Assembly: GCA_947476065.1 (NCBI GenBank)
Contig: CANJPG010000003.1
Span: 21,476 to 85,475 of the forward strand
Length of the DNA: 64,000 nt
Source of the DNA: Fidelibacterota bacterium
GTDB lineage: Bacteria > Pseudomonadota > Alphaproteobacteria > Rhodospirillales > Rhodospirillaceae
Direction of reading: 5' to 3'
Part shown: positions 8,393 to 16,750 of the stretch, one piece after another
Position numbering within the stretch: the stretch's first letter is position 1
Layout: every line of letters begins with the position of its first letter
Translations under genes and position numbers: made by a program
Notes under the pieces: model-generated
What the model was told of the DNA's origin: nothing
What the model saw: only the letters and a program-made list of their open reading frames with translations
Databases searched by the model: none

Positions 8393-9946
8393 ATGCAGCA
8401 GTTCAGCGTCTCCAAGATGGTCATGGTCTTCGCCGTGATTTTGGCGTCGATATTCTTCGCCCTGCCGAACATGATCCCGGCCGAGACGCGCAAGAGCCTG
8501 CCGTCGTGGTGGAAGCCCATGAACCTGGGCCTCGACCTGCGCGGCGGCTCCTACCTGCTGCTGGAAGCCGATACCTCGGCGCTGCTGAAGGAGCAGCTGG
8601 CTGATATCGAGGAAACCTCCCGCTCGGCGCTGCGCGACGTCAAGATCGCATACCGCACCATCCGTTCCGCCGATGACAGCGTATTCGTGACCGTCAACAA
8701 TGCCACTGACGTGGAAGCCGCGCGCAAGGCCATCGCGGCCGTGACGCCGGGTATGGAAATTGACGTCCAGGGCGAAGACCGCGTCCACATCGGCGTGCCG
8801 GAGCGCCTGCGCCGTGAACGCCAGACGGCGGCCCTGGCCCAGTCCTTGGAAATCGTGCGCCGCCGCATCGACGAATTCGGCACCACCGAGCCCAACATCC
8901 AGCGCCAGGGCAACGACCGCATTCGCGTGGAATTGCCGGGCGTCGAGAACCCCGAGCGCGTGAAAACGCTGCTGGGCCAGACCGCCAAGATGAACTTCCA
9001 CCTGCTTGAGCCCAATGTCTCGGGCCTGGATGCGCGCGATCTGCCGGCCGGCACGATGCTGTTGCAGGGGTCGGGCGAACTCTCCGGCCAGACATTTGTC
9101 GTGCGCCGGCGCGTGGAAGTCAGCGGCGAACGCCTGATTGACTCACAGCCCTCGTTCCAGGACGGCAAGGCCGTCGTCAACTTCCGCTTCGACACCGCCG
9201 GCGGCAAACGCTTCGGTCAGGTCACCTCGGCCAACGTCGGCCAGAACCTTGCCATTGTGCTGGACAACAAAGTCATCAGCGCGCCGCGCCTCTTGGGCCC
9301 TATCGTCGGCGGCAGCGGTATCATCACAGGCGGCTTCACCACGCAGACTGCCAACGATCTGGCGCTGTTGCTGCGCGCGGGCGCCTTGCCCGTGCCGCTG
9401 GTGGTGCTGGAAGAACGCACCATCGGCCCCGGCCTCGGCGCTGACTCTATCGCTGCCGGCGCCACGGCGGCCCTCGTGGGCGGCGGGCTGGTGGTGGTGT
9501 TCATGATCATCGCCTATCACACCTTCGGCCTGTTCGCCGTGTTCGGCCAGATCTTCCACATGCTGACGCTGTTCGCCTTCCTCAGCCTCGTCGGCGGCAC
9601 CTTGACGCTGCCGGGCATCGCCGGCGTCGTGCTGTCGCTCGGCATCGCGGTGGACGCCAACGTGCTGATTTACGAGCGCATGCGCGAGGAATTCCAATCG
9701 GGAAAGTCGCTGGTCAATTCGCTGACCTCGGGATTCCAGAACGCCTTCGCGACGATTTTTGACTCCAACCTCACCACCTTCATCGCCGCCGCCATCCTGT
9801 ACTTCCTGGGCGCGGGGCCGGTGAAGGGCTTTGCGGTGACTCTGGCCGTCGGCATCGCCACCTCAATGTTCTCGGCGGTGATGATCACGCGGATGCAGGT
9901 GTGGATGTGGTACCGCGCCGCCAAGCGCACCACTTTGCCCGTTTAA
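8393..9946 (+). CDS. secD: Protein translocase subunit SecD
   Basis: 517 residues, a usual length for SecD. N-terminal membrane helix, then the D1 motif LGLDLRGGSYLLLE near residue 45, the periplasmic P1 domain, and a five-helix membrane block in the C-terminal 170 residues containing the D5-type GIAVDANVLIYERMREE motif. SecD uses the proton gradient to pull preproteins into the periplasm. Starts 48 nt after yajC and is followed by secF after 15 nt, so it is translated as part of the operon. Confidence 0.98.
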   Translation: MQQFSVSKMVMVFAVILASIFFALPNMIPAETRKSLPSWWKPMNLGLDLRGGSYLLLEADTSALLKEQLADIEETSRSALRDVKIAYRTIRSADDSVFVTVNNATDVEAARKAIAAVTPGMEIDVQGEDRVHIGVPERLRRERQTAALAQSLEIVRRRIDEFGTTEPNIQRQGNDRIRVELPGVENPERVKTLLGQTAKMNFHLLEPNVSGLDARDLPAGTMLLQGSGELSGQTFVVRRRVEVSGERLIDSQPSFQDGKAVVNFRFDTAGGKRFGQVTSANVGQNLAIVLDNKVISAPRLLGPIVGGSGIITGGFTTQTANDLALLLRAGALPVPLVVLEERTIGPGLGADSIAAGATAALVGGGLVVVFMIIAYHTFGLFAVFGQIFHMLTLFAFLSLVGGTLTLPGIAGVVLSLGIAVDANVLIYERMREEFQSGKSLVNSLTSGFQNAFATIFDSNLTTFIAAAILYFLGAGPVKGFAVTLAVGIATSMFSAVMITRMQVWMWYRAAKRTTLPV

Positions 9947-9961
9947 CGGAGGATATTCCCC

Positions 9962-10921
9962 ATGCAGCCCATCCTTCGGTATATGCCGCACGAGTTTAAG
10001 TGGGATGTCGTCGGCACCCGCTTCATCTGGTACGTGCTGACTGCGATCCTGATAGTGGTGTCGTTGGCCTCCATCACCACCAAGGGCTTTAATTTCGGTA
10101 TCGATTTCGCCGGCGGCATTCTGCTGGAAGCCCGCTCCGAGCAGGTTGTCGACCTCGGCAAGCTGCGCGGCGATTTGAATCACCTGGGCGTGGGCGAAGT
10201 CAACATCACCACCTTCGGCGAGACCGGCCGTGACATCATGATCCGCGTACCGCAGCAAGAAGGCGGCGATCAGGCGCAGAACGTCGCCCTCAAGAAGGTC
10301 CAGGAGAGCATGGGTGCGGGCTACGAGATCCGCCGTACCGAAGTTGTCGGCCCGAAGGTCGGCGCCGAGCTGATTATCAGCGGCGCGCTTGCCGTTGCCT
10401 TGGCGGTGACCGCCATCGCCATCTACGTCTGGTTCCGTTTCGAATGGCAGTTCGCGCTGGGGGCTTGTCTCGCGCTGTGCAGCGACGTCATCACCACGCT
10501 CGGGGTCTTTTCATTGTTCGAGATGAACTTCGACCTGACCACGGTGGCGGCGGTTCTGACCATCGCCGGCTACTCGGTCAACGATTCCATCGTCGTCTAT
10601 GACCGCGTGCGCGAAATGCTGCGCAAGTACAAAAAAATGCCGTTGCCCGAATTGCTCAACCTGTCGGTCAACCGCGTGCTGCCGCGAACCCTCTTGACGG
10701 TGTTCACCGTGTTCCTGACGGTCGTGGCGCTGCTGGTGTTCGGCGGCGAGACCCTGCGCGGGTTCTCCATCGCCATGCTCTGGGGCCTTTTCGTCGGCAC
10801 CTTCTCGAGCATCCGCGTCGGCATGCCGGTGCTGCTGTACCTCGACCTGCGCCGCGACGATTTCGGCATTTCGCCGAACGCCACGCCTGACTTCAGCAGC
10901 AAAGCTAAAACCACGGCCTAA
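9962..10921 (+). CDS. secF: Protein translocase subunit SecF
   Basis: 319 residues. N-terminal helix followed by FGIDFAGGILLE, a small periplasmic domain, and five C-terminal helices including the region around IAGYSVNDSIVVYDRVRE, the SecF counterpart of the SecD D5/D6 block. GGAGG lies 5-9 nt before ATG 9962. It acts with SecD as the proton-driven motor of late-stage export. All signature residues that I can check by eye are present. Confidence 0.98.
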   Translation: MQPILRYMPHEFKWDVVGTRFIWYVLTAILIVVSLASITTKGFNFGIDFAGGILLEARSEQVVDLGKLRGDLNHLGVGEVNITTFGETGRDIMIRVPQQEGGDQAQNVALKKVQESMGAGYEIRRTEVVGPKVGAELIISGALAVALAVTAIAIYVWFRFEWQFALGACLALCSDVITTLGVFSLFEMNFDLTTVAAVLTIAGYSVNDSIVVYDRVREMLRKYKKMPLPELLNLSVNRVLPRTLLTVFTVFLTVVALLVFGGETLRGFSIAMLWGLFVGTFSSIRVGMPVLLYLDLRRDDFGISPNATPDFSSKAKTTA

Positions 10922-10939
10922 ACGCGCCGAGGTTCGGCC

Positions 10940-11314
10940 GTGCAGATCACACGCCAATCCTCGCCCGACCGTCAGCTGGTGCAGCGCTATGGCAACGGCG
11001 GCTTTCGCGTGTCCGGTACCGACTATGCCGGCTCCGTGATTGTCACGGTGCCGGCGACGCTATCCTGGCGCGCCACCTCCATGGCCGGCATCACCTTGGA
11101 TGACTTTGCGCCGCTGATCGCTTTGGTAGGCGCTCTGGACGTCTGCCTGCTGGGCTGCGGCCCCACCATGATGCCGCTACCCAAGGACATTCGCCTGGCG
11201 TTGAAAGACGCGGGCCTGACCATCGATCCCATGGACACCGGGGCCGCCTGCCGCACCTACAACGTGCTGATGGGCGAGGGCCGGGCGGTGGTCGCGGCCT
11301 TGATCGCGATCTAG
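10940..11314 (+). CDS. Mth938-like domain (DUF498/NDUFAF3-type) protein
   Basis: 124 residues from a GTG start at 10940, 18 nt after secF. The pattern YGNGGFRVSG, then a hydrophobic strand, the LLGCGPTMMPLP motif and a C-terminal GLTIDPMDTGAACRTYNVL segment identify the Mth938-like fold. Human NDUFAF3 and its bacterial relatives belong here and are linked to complex I assembly; secF-Mth938 neighbourhoods are common in alphaproteobacteria. Last gene of the operon, followed by a terminator. The complex I role is inferred from the family, not shown here. Confidence 0.9.
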   Translation: MQITRQSSPDRQLVQRYGNGGFRVSGTDYAGSVIVTVPATLSWRATSMAGITLDDFAPLIALVGALDVCLLGCGPTMMPLPKDIRLALKDAGLTIDPMDTGAACRTYNVLMGEGRAVVAALIAI

Positions 11315-11320
11315 CAAAAG

Positions 11321-11348
11321 AAAACGGGGACCTTTCGGCCCCCGTTTT
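11321..11348. terminator. Bidirectional intrinsic terminator
   Basis: AAAACGGGG pairs with CCCCGTTTT (9 bp) around a 10-nt loop, giving A/T tails on both strands. It lies between the convergent Mth938-like gene and the urate-oxidase-N-type gene and can serve both. Confidence 0.85.
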
Positions 11349-11368
11349 GGTCTCGGGTGAGGCGTTGC

Positions 11369-11971
11369 TTACGCGAGATGCGACTGCCCCGCCATGCACA
11401 AGAGCATCGGCACCGACAGCATCGTATTGGTGCGCGAGAACAGCATCGCCGTGCGAGCGGCTTTGGCTTTGACGTCGGGCTCGACGGTGACAATGCCCAG
11501 GGCCTTCTTCTGGTTGGGCCAGATCACGAACCAGACGTTGAACCACATGATAATGGCGATCCACATGCCGACGCCGATGAGGGCATGGCCGCCAGTCTGC
11601 GTGCCGAGCAGCAGCGCATCAACCAAGTAGTCTCCATTGAGATGGGCAGTGATCAGGCCGGTGATCAGGGTGGACATGGCCGCCCAGCGGAACCAGAACA
11701 GCGCCGCGGGTGCGATGACCTTGCTGATGGCGGGCTTCTGCTCGTCGGGAATCTTAGGCATGCTGGGGATCTGCACGAAGTTGAAGTACCACAACAGGCC
11801 GATCCACATCACACCGCTGCCTTCATGCAGATAGCGGAAGATATAAGCCCAGAAGTCCTTGCCGTAGGAGGTGATCGCCAGACCCGATTGGGTGAGGACA
11901 ATGAACAGGACCACCGCCAGGACGACGCCGGCGATGACGGTATTGCGCAGAGACGTGAGAATAGTGGCCAT
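11369..11971 (-). CDS. Urate oxidase N-terminal (PuuD-type) membrane protein
   Basis: 200 residues with about five membrane helices. The segments YIFRYLHEGSGVMWIGLLWYFNF, the PAALFWFRWAA region, and MWIAIIMWFNVWFVIWPNQ match the urate-oxidase N-terminal family (membrane half of PuuD). Conserved His and Trp in the helices could bind haem. True PuuD carries a C-terminal cytochrome c domain, which is absent here, so urate hydroxylation should not be assumed. Many alphaproteobacteria have this short form as an uncharacterised membrane protein. It stands alone between the Sec operon terminator and a divergent gene. Confidence 0.75.
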   Translation of the reverse strand: MATILTSLRNTVIAGVVLAVVLFIVLTQSGLAITSYGKDFWAYIFRYLHEGSGVMWIGLLWYFNFVQIPSMPKIPDEQKPAISKVIAPAALFWFRWAAMSTLITGLITAHLNGDYLVDALLLGTQTGGHALIGVGMWIAIIMWFNVWFVIWPNQKKALGIVTVEPDVKAKAARTAMLFSRTNTMLSVPMLLCMAGQSHLA

Positions 11972-12108
11972 TCGGGGTACCCCTTCAAGAAGCCGCGGCG
12001 GTCATCCCCGACCGCCGCTAGTGCAGGCGGCTATGTTACTCCATTCTATTGCCGGTACAATCGCCCTGAAGATAGAAAAGGCCTATTAGGTCATAATGTT
12101 AAAAGACA

Positions 12109-12981
12109 ATGAAGCCATCCATGCCGCCGGCTGAAGACAACGTTTCTGAGGACTATATTTCCGCGCTGGTACGCGACGGCGACCATGATCGTTTCCTGAC
12201 GGCCGTGCTGGCGCCGGAGGCGGTGCGCGCCGGCGTCATGGCGCTTTATGCCTTCAACACCGAAGTCGCCAAGGTGCGCGAGAGCGTCAGCGAAACACTG
12301 ATCGGCCAGATGAAGCTGCAATGGTGGCGCGACGTGGTGAGCGCGGTCTACGAAAACACCCCTGTGCCCCAGGGCAATCCAGTGGTCGAGGCTTTGGCTG
12401 CGACCATCCGCACATATAGTCTGACGCGCGCGTATTTTGACGCATTACTGGAAGCGCGCGCCCAGGACATGAGCGACGAAGCGCCGTCCGACGTGGATGC
12501 CTTGGAGCGCTACGCCGAAGGCACATCGGCCAGCCTGACGTTTCTGGTGCTGGAGGTGCTGGGGGCCCGTGACGAGGTTAGCCACGCGGCCGGTCGTCAT
12601 GTTGGCATTGCCTGGGCGCTAACCGGCATGCTGCGCGCGGTGCTGTTTCACGCGCGCGCCAACCGCTTTCTGCTGCCGCAGGATCTGATGGCGGCAGAAA
12701 GCCTGACGGCCCACGACGTGCAGGAACGCGCCAATGCTGCGAAGGTCGCCGCGGTGATCGCGCAGATCGCCGCGCGGGCGCGGATGCATCTTGATGCGGC
12801 ACGCAAGTATCGCGGCAAAGCGAACGCGAAGGCGCTGCCGGCGTTGTTGCCGGCAACGTTGGCGGATCGCTATCTCGTGGGCTTGGCCAAGCGGCGCTTC
12901 GATGTGTTTGACCCACGTCACGTGATGCAACGTCCGGCTGCGTTGCGGCTGATGTGGAATGCGTGGCGCGGGACGTTTTGA
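12109..12981 (+). CDS. Squalene/phytoene synthase-family protein, NDUFAF6-like
   Basis: 290 residues with the all-alpha squalene/phytoene synthase fold (LQWWRD, a GTSASLTFLVLEVLG segment, GIAWALTGMLRAV). In true synthases the first Asp-rich motif has the form DxxxD; here the equivalent region reads YAFNTEVAKVRES, with no Asp pair, and the second motif region (RANRFLLPQDLM) also lacks it. That favours an NDUFAF6-like protein, associated in mitochondria with complex I assembly, over an isoprenoid synthase. The nearby Mth938/NDUFAF3-like gene fits the same theme. It ends head-on against trmFO with no gap. Confidence 0.8.
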   Translation: MKPSMPPAEDNVSEDYISALVRDGDHDRFLTAVLAPEAVRAGVMALYAFNTEVAKVRESVSETLIGQMKLQWWRDVVSAVYENTPVPQGNPVVEALAATIRTYSLTRAYFDALLEARAQDMSDEAPSDVDALERYAEGTSASLTFLVLEVLGARDEVSHAAGRHVGIAWALTGMLRAVLFHARANRFLLPQDLMAAESLTAHDVQERANAAKVAAVIAQIAARARMHLDAARKYRGKANAKALPALLPATLADRYLVGLAKRRFDVFDPRHVMQRPAALRLMWNAWRGTF

Positions 12982-14370
12982 CTACTCCGCCGCAAGCGGT
13001 GCCACACCCAACCACTTGTCAATATCCACCAGGGCACGCACGGCTAGGGCTTTCTTACGTTCGCGGCCTCTGATCGGCTTTCCCTTGCCGTCGCGGGCAT
13101 CGACTTCGGGAAACAGACCGAAGTTGACGTTCATTGGTTGGAAATCGGGGCGCTGGAATGTCGTGGCATCGGCGCCGCCGGTGATGTGACCGAGGATGGC
13201 GCCCAGCGCCGTGGTCGGCGGTGGTGGCGCTTGCACGGTGCCGCGTTTCTCGGCGGCGGCAAAGCGCCCGGCCAATAATCCCACGGCGGCACTTTCGACA
13301 TAGCCTTCGCAGCCGGTGATCTGACCGGCAAAGCGCAGGCGCGGCATGGCTTTCAATCGCAGCGTTGGATCCAGCAGCTTGGGCGAATTGATGAAGGTGT
13401 TGCGGTGAATACCGCCCAAGCGCGCGAACTCGGCGTTCTCTAGGCCCGGGATCATGCGGAACACGTCGGTCTGGGCCCCGTGTTTCAGCTTGGTCTGGAA
13501 GCCGACCATGTTGAACAGTGTTCCGAGCGCATTGTCCTGGCGCAGCTGCACAACGGCATGGGGCCGTGAATTGGTGCGCGGATCGCGCAGGCCGATGGGC
13601 TTCATGGGGCCGTAGGCCAGGGTCTCGACGCCGCGTTCGGCCATCACTTCGATGGGTAGGCAGCCTTCGAAGTAGGGTGTGTCTTTTTCCCAAGCCTTGA
13701 ATTCGGTTTTCTCGGCGGCGATCAGGGCAGCGATAAAGCCTTCGTATTGCGCCTTATCCATGGGGCAGTTGATGTAGTCCGCGCCGCCGCCTTCCACCTC
13801 CGCGCCCTTGTCGTAGCGCGATTGGAACCAGGCGATGTCCATGTTGACGGACTCGCGATAGACGATTGGGGCGATGGCGTCGAAGAAAGCCAACGAGTCT
13901 TCGCCCGTGAGTCCGCGCACCGCGTCGCTGAGCGCCGGTGACGTCAGGGGGCCCGTGGCGATAATTACCGAGTCCCAGGTTTCCGGCGGCAGGCCGGCGA
14001 CTTCGCTGCGCTCGATGGTGATGTTGGGGTGGGCTATGAGTGCGGCTTCGACGGCCGCCGAAAAGCCGTCGCGGTCCACGGCCAGGGCAGAGCCGGCGGG
14101 CACCCGGTGCAGGTCGGCCTTGGCCAGGATCAGGGAGCCTGCCCGGCGCATTTCGGCATGCAGCAGGCCGACGGCGTTGTAGTCGGCGTCATCGGAGCGG
14201 AAGGAATTGGAGCATACGAGTTCCGCCAGGTTGGCGGTCTGATGGGCCGCCGTGCCGCGGACAGGGCGCATTTCGTGAATGACGGCGGGCAAGCCGGCCT
14301 CGGCGATCTGCCAGGCGGCCTCGCTGCCGGCCAAGCCGCCGCCGATGATATGGATGGGGGTCTGTGTCAT
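12982..14370 (-). CDS. trmFO: Methylenetetrahydrofolate-tRNA-(uracil-5-)-methyltransferase TrmFO
   Basis: 462 residues, normal length. FAD-binding [17 protein letters not shown] at the N terminus, the family motif around [12 protein letters not shown], the [19 protein letters not shown] segment, and a C-terminal [19 protein letters not shown] region. TrmFO uses methylenetetrahydrofolate and FADH2 to make ribothymidine at position 54 of tRNA. The Cys in CSNSF and the Cys in QITGCEGY are both present. Its stop codon directly abuts that of the convergent synthase-like gene. Confidence 0.97.
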   Translation of the reverse strand: MTQTPIHIIGGGLAGSEAAWQIAEAGLPAVIHEMRPVRGTAAHQTANLAELVCSNSFRSDDADYNAVGLLHAEMRRAGSLILAKADLHRVPAGSALAVDRDGFSAAVEAALIAHPNITIERSEVAGLPPETWDSVIIATGPLTSPALSDAVRGLTGEDSLAFFDAIAPIVYRESVNMDIAWFQSRYDKGAEVEGGGADYINCPMDKAQYEGFIAALIAAEKTEFKAWEKDTPYFEGCLPIEVMAERGVETLAYGPMKPIGLRDPRTNSRPHAVVQLRQDNALGTLFNMVGFQTKLKHGAQTDVFRMIPGLENAEFARLGGIHRNTFINSPKLLDPTLRLKAMPRLRFAGQITGCEGYVESAAVGLLAGRFAAAEKRGTVQAPPPPTTALGAILGHITGGADATTFQRPDFQPMNVNFGLFPEVDARDGKGKPIRGRERKKALAVRALVDIDKWLGVAPLAAE

Positions 14371-14470
14371 GCTCTAACCATAGGGAATAATTAGCGAAGT
14401 TCAATGATGCTCGCGGCTGGCGGCTGTTGTATCTTCCGGCCCCTCAAAGGTGCGAGGAGCTTAGGTTCTA

Positions 14471-15313
14471 ATGGCGAGCCAAAAATACTATGTGGTGGGC
14501 GGAGAGTACGCCGATACGTCGTTTACGGTGCCGGCGGACGGCAGCGAGCTGGAGGTCAAGGGCCCCTTTAACGAGCGCGAAGCCAAGGTCTGCTGGCGTG
14601 AGCTAACCGGCAAGACCGTGGACAACGCCATGGTGCGCTACTTCCTCAAATCCGAGGATGAAATCGGTGCGAAGCCCAAGGCCAAGAATTTCTGGGTTGT
14701 GGGTGGCGAGTACGCCAACACCAGTTTCACGACCCTGGCGGCCGGCAAGGAACTTGAGGTCTACGGTCCCTTTGAGCAATGGGAAAGCGCGCTGGGATTT
14801 TGGCGCGGCCTAACCTCCAAGAGCGTCGACGACGCCATGATGCGCTATGACATCCGCGAGAACTACCAGCCGGGTGACGGCGTGCCGGCGCGCAAAAGCC
14901 AGCCTGCAGCTATCACGCTGCAGCCGACCTCCGTGAAATCCGTCGCCGTCGCCGCCGCGCCGGAAAAAGTATTCGCCTTCCTTATGGAAGGGCGCAATTG
15001 GCCCAAGTGGGCCGTGCACAGCATCAAAGCGGTGAGGCCCGCCGAGGCCGGAAGCTGGACCATGGAGACCGTCGATGGCCCGGGACGACTAAGCCTGAAG
15101 GGCGATGCGGCCAGCGGCATCATCGATCACATTTTTGTCGACGCCGAGAACGTCTCCTGGACGGTGCCGGGCCGTGTGGTGGCCGCCGGCGGCGGCACCA
15201 TGGTGATATTCGCCTTCAGCAAACCCTCCCGTGTCAGCGAAACCCAGTTCGCGCAGATCCTGCGCCAGGTGGACGACGAACTGGTGGCCTTGAAGCGCGT
15301 GCTTGAGGCTTAG
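14471..15313 (+). CDS. Two DUF4170 domains fused to an SRPBCC domain
   Basis: 280 residues. Residues about 4-62 and 73-130 are two copies of the DUF4170 module: each has a (Y/W)VVGGEYA.TSF start, a GPF motif, a W.xL(T)xKxVD(N/D)AM segment and a final M.RY. DUF4170 normally occurs as a stand-alone protein of about 80 residues. A linker (about 131-152) leads to a C-terminal SRPBCC/START-like domain (about 155-278) with the APEKVFAFLMEGRNWPKWA start and a long final helix. No signal peptide. SRPBCC domains bind lipids or other hydrophobic ligands; DUF4170 has no assigned function. Divergent from trmFO. Confidence 0.85.
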   Translation: MASQKYYVVGGEYADTSFTVPADGSELEVKGPFNEREAKVCWRELTGKTVDNAMVRYFLKSEDEIGAKPKAKNFWVVGGEYANTSFTTLAAGKELEVYGPFEQWESALGFWRGLTSKSVDDAMMRYDIRENYQPGDGVPARKSQPAAITLQPTSVKSVAVAAAPEKVFAFLMEGRNWPKWAVHSIKAVRPAEAGSWTMETVDGPGRLSLKGDAASGIIDHIFVDAENVSWTVPGRVVAAGGGTMVIFAFSKPSRVSETQFAQILRQVDDELVALKRVLEA

Positions 15314-15645
15314 GGCTTCTCGGCGCCGGTCGGAATTTCACCGCAGCCCTGCGGCGTGCAGAACTGGACGGCACCGGTCAGCTTATCGATGCGGTACATA
15401 AACCCGTTGGCCGAATTCGGCGCGGGCACCAGATCATAGCGATTACCAAATAGATTGGCGGCAATCACCGCGAGGCTGCCGAGGACGGCAGCCAGGACAA
15501 CCGCGCGCGACAGTCCGGTCGGCAGAAACTTCTGCTTGAGGTTGGCGGTTTCTGCGCCGGGCTTCTCATCGCCGTCGTCGTCGGGGCGCCCCTTTTTGGG
15601 CGGCGGGACGGGTTTCGGGGAGTCTTTGGCGTTGGCTTCGGCCAT
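15310..15645 (-). CDS. Single-span membrane protein of unknown function
   Basis: 111 residues from ATG 15645, supported by GGAGG 7 nt upstream; a further in-frame start at 15687 is not. N-terminal 45 residues are charged and Pro-rich (cytoplasmic, disordered), followed by one membrane helix (AVVLAAVLGSLAVIAANLFG) and a short outer part with two Cys (CTPQGCG) that could form a disulfide. I do not recognise a family. Its stop codon overlaps the end of the convergent DUF4170-SRPBCC gene by 4 nt. Confidence 0.7.
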   Translation of the reverse strand: MAEANAKDSPKPVPPPKKGRPDDDGDEKPGAETANLKQKFLPTGLSRAVVLAAVLGSLAVIAANLFGNRYDLVPAPNSANGFMYRIDKLTGAVQFCTPQGCGEIPTGAEKP

Positions 15646-15733
15646 GCTGGCCTCCGGTTCGTTGCGTGCGGGCCTTGGGGTCCGCATACCTCACACAAAC
15701 AGCTTAACCGCTCGGGCCGTTGCTGCAAGCCAG

Positions 15734-16279
15734 CTATGCAGGTTTCGGCGAACTCTCCGCACTGGATGAACTGGACATATCCAGCTCATCGAGGCTTGGG
15801 GGCGGTGCAACATCGAGGGCCAGCGTCACGTCCAGCGCCTTGCGGGCTGGCGGTGTGGGCGGGACAATACCCCGTGATATGAGCGCCTTGCTGACGGCCT
15901 CGACCAATATGGCGGGCGAGATCGGCTTCATCAGATAGCCTTGAATCCCCCGCCGGGCGGCGGCCTTGTAGGTATCGGTATCGGTCCGCCCGGTGAGGAC
16001 GACCACCGGAAGGTTTTTGCGCTTGGCTGATTTGGCCTCGCGAATTCTGCGGATGAGGGTTAGGCCGCTTGCATTGGGCAGGACCAGATCGACCAGGGCC
16101 AGCTGGATATTCAGCCCTGTGTCCTTGAAGAGGTAGAACAGCGCTTCCTCGGCATTGCCCGCGGTCACGACCTTGTCATAGCCGCCGCTCTTCAGGCAGG
16201 CGACGATCAGGGCGCGTACAGCCGGTTCGTCTTCAACGACCAGCAGACATGGCATGCGGGTTTTCGACATACGATCCAT
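15734..16279 (-). CDS. Response regulator receiver protein with Ser-rich tail
   Basis: 181 residues. Residues about 8-130 are a receiver domain with the acidic pair VVEDE, phosphoacceptor Asp in ALVDLVLP, Thr in VVLTGRT and Lys in LMKPIS, so it should be phosphorylatable. The remaining 45 residues are Pro/Ala-rich and end in a Ser-rich acidic tail (LDELDMSSSSS) with no recognisable output domain. ATG 16270 is an alternative start, three codons in; neither has a clear ribosome site. No kinase gene nearby. Confidence 0.87.
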   Translation of the reverse strand: MDRMSKTRMPCLLVVEDEPAVRALIVACLKSGGYDKVVTAGNAEEALFYLFKDTGLNIQLALVDLVLPNASGLTLIRRIREAKSAKRKNLPVVVLTGRTDTDTYKAAARRGIQGYLMKPISPAILVEAVSKALISRGIVPPTPPARKALDVTLALDVAPPPSLDELDMSSSSSAESSPKPA

Positions 16280-16345
16280 ACTTGTACATAAAAGAGTTCA
16301 ACAGTAATGGTCTAAAAAATGCATTTCAAGACAACGGGTTTGCAG

Positions 16346-16750
16346 ATGAAACGCGCACAATGCAATTGCGGTGCCTTAACCGCCGAGGTCGAAGGCGAAC
16401 CTGAAGCCGTGGTGGCCTGTAGCTGCACCGACTGCCAGCGCCGCACCGGCTCGGTGATCGGCGTTGGCGCCTACTACCCAGCCGAACGTGTGAGGATTTC
16501 TGGCGCCAGCACGTCGTGGGAGCGGGAGGCGGCCTCGGGCAAGAAATTCCGCCAGAACTTCTGCCCGGTCTGCGGCAGCAGCGTTTTCTTCACGGCGGAT
16601 CTCAAGCCCGGCATCATCGGCATCGCCGTTGGAGCATTCGCCGACAAGGACTTTCCGAAGCCGATGCGCTCGGTGTGGGAGCAGAGCCATCACGCGTGGC
16701 TTGGGCTGCCCGAGGGCATCCCGCACTTTCCGCGTGGGCGCGCCGGCTAG
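16346..16750 (+). CDS. GFA/CENP-V family zinc protein (copy 1)
   Basis: 134 residues from ATG 16346; an in-frame ATG at 16319 adds nine residues. Cys pattern CNCGAL near the N terminus, CSCTDCQRRTG about 25 residues later and NFCPVCGS near residue 75: the Zn-binding layout of the GFA family (glutathione-dependent formaldehyde-activating enzyme and relatives). Family members are thought to bind glutathione adducts, but most are uncharacterised. A second GFA protein lies at 22740, and true formaldehyde genes lie between. Overlaps the 3' end of the convergent MFS gene by 4 nt. Confidence 0.88.
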   Translation: MKRAQCNCGALTAEVEGEPEAVVACSCTDCQRRTGSVIGVGAYYPAERVRISGASTSWEREAASGKKFRQNFCPVCGSSVFFTADLKPGIIGIAVGAFADKDFPKPMRSVWEQSHHAWLGLPEGIPHFPRGRAG

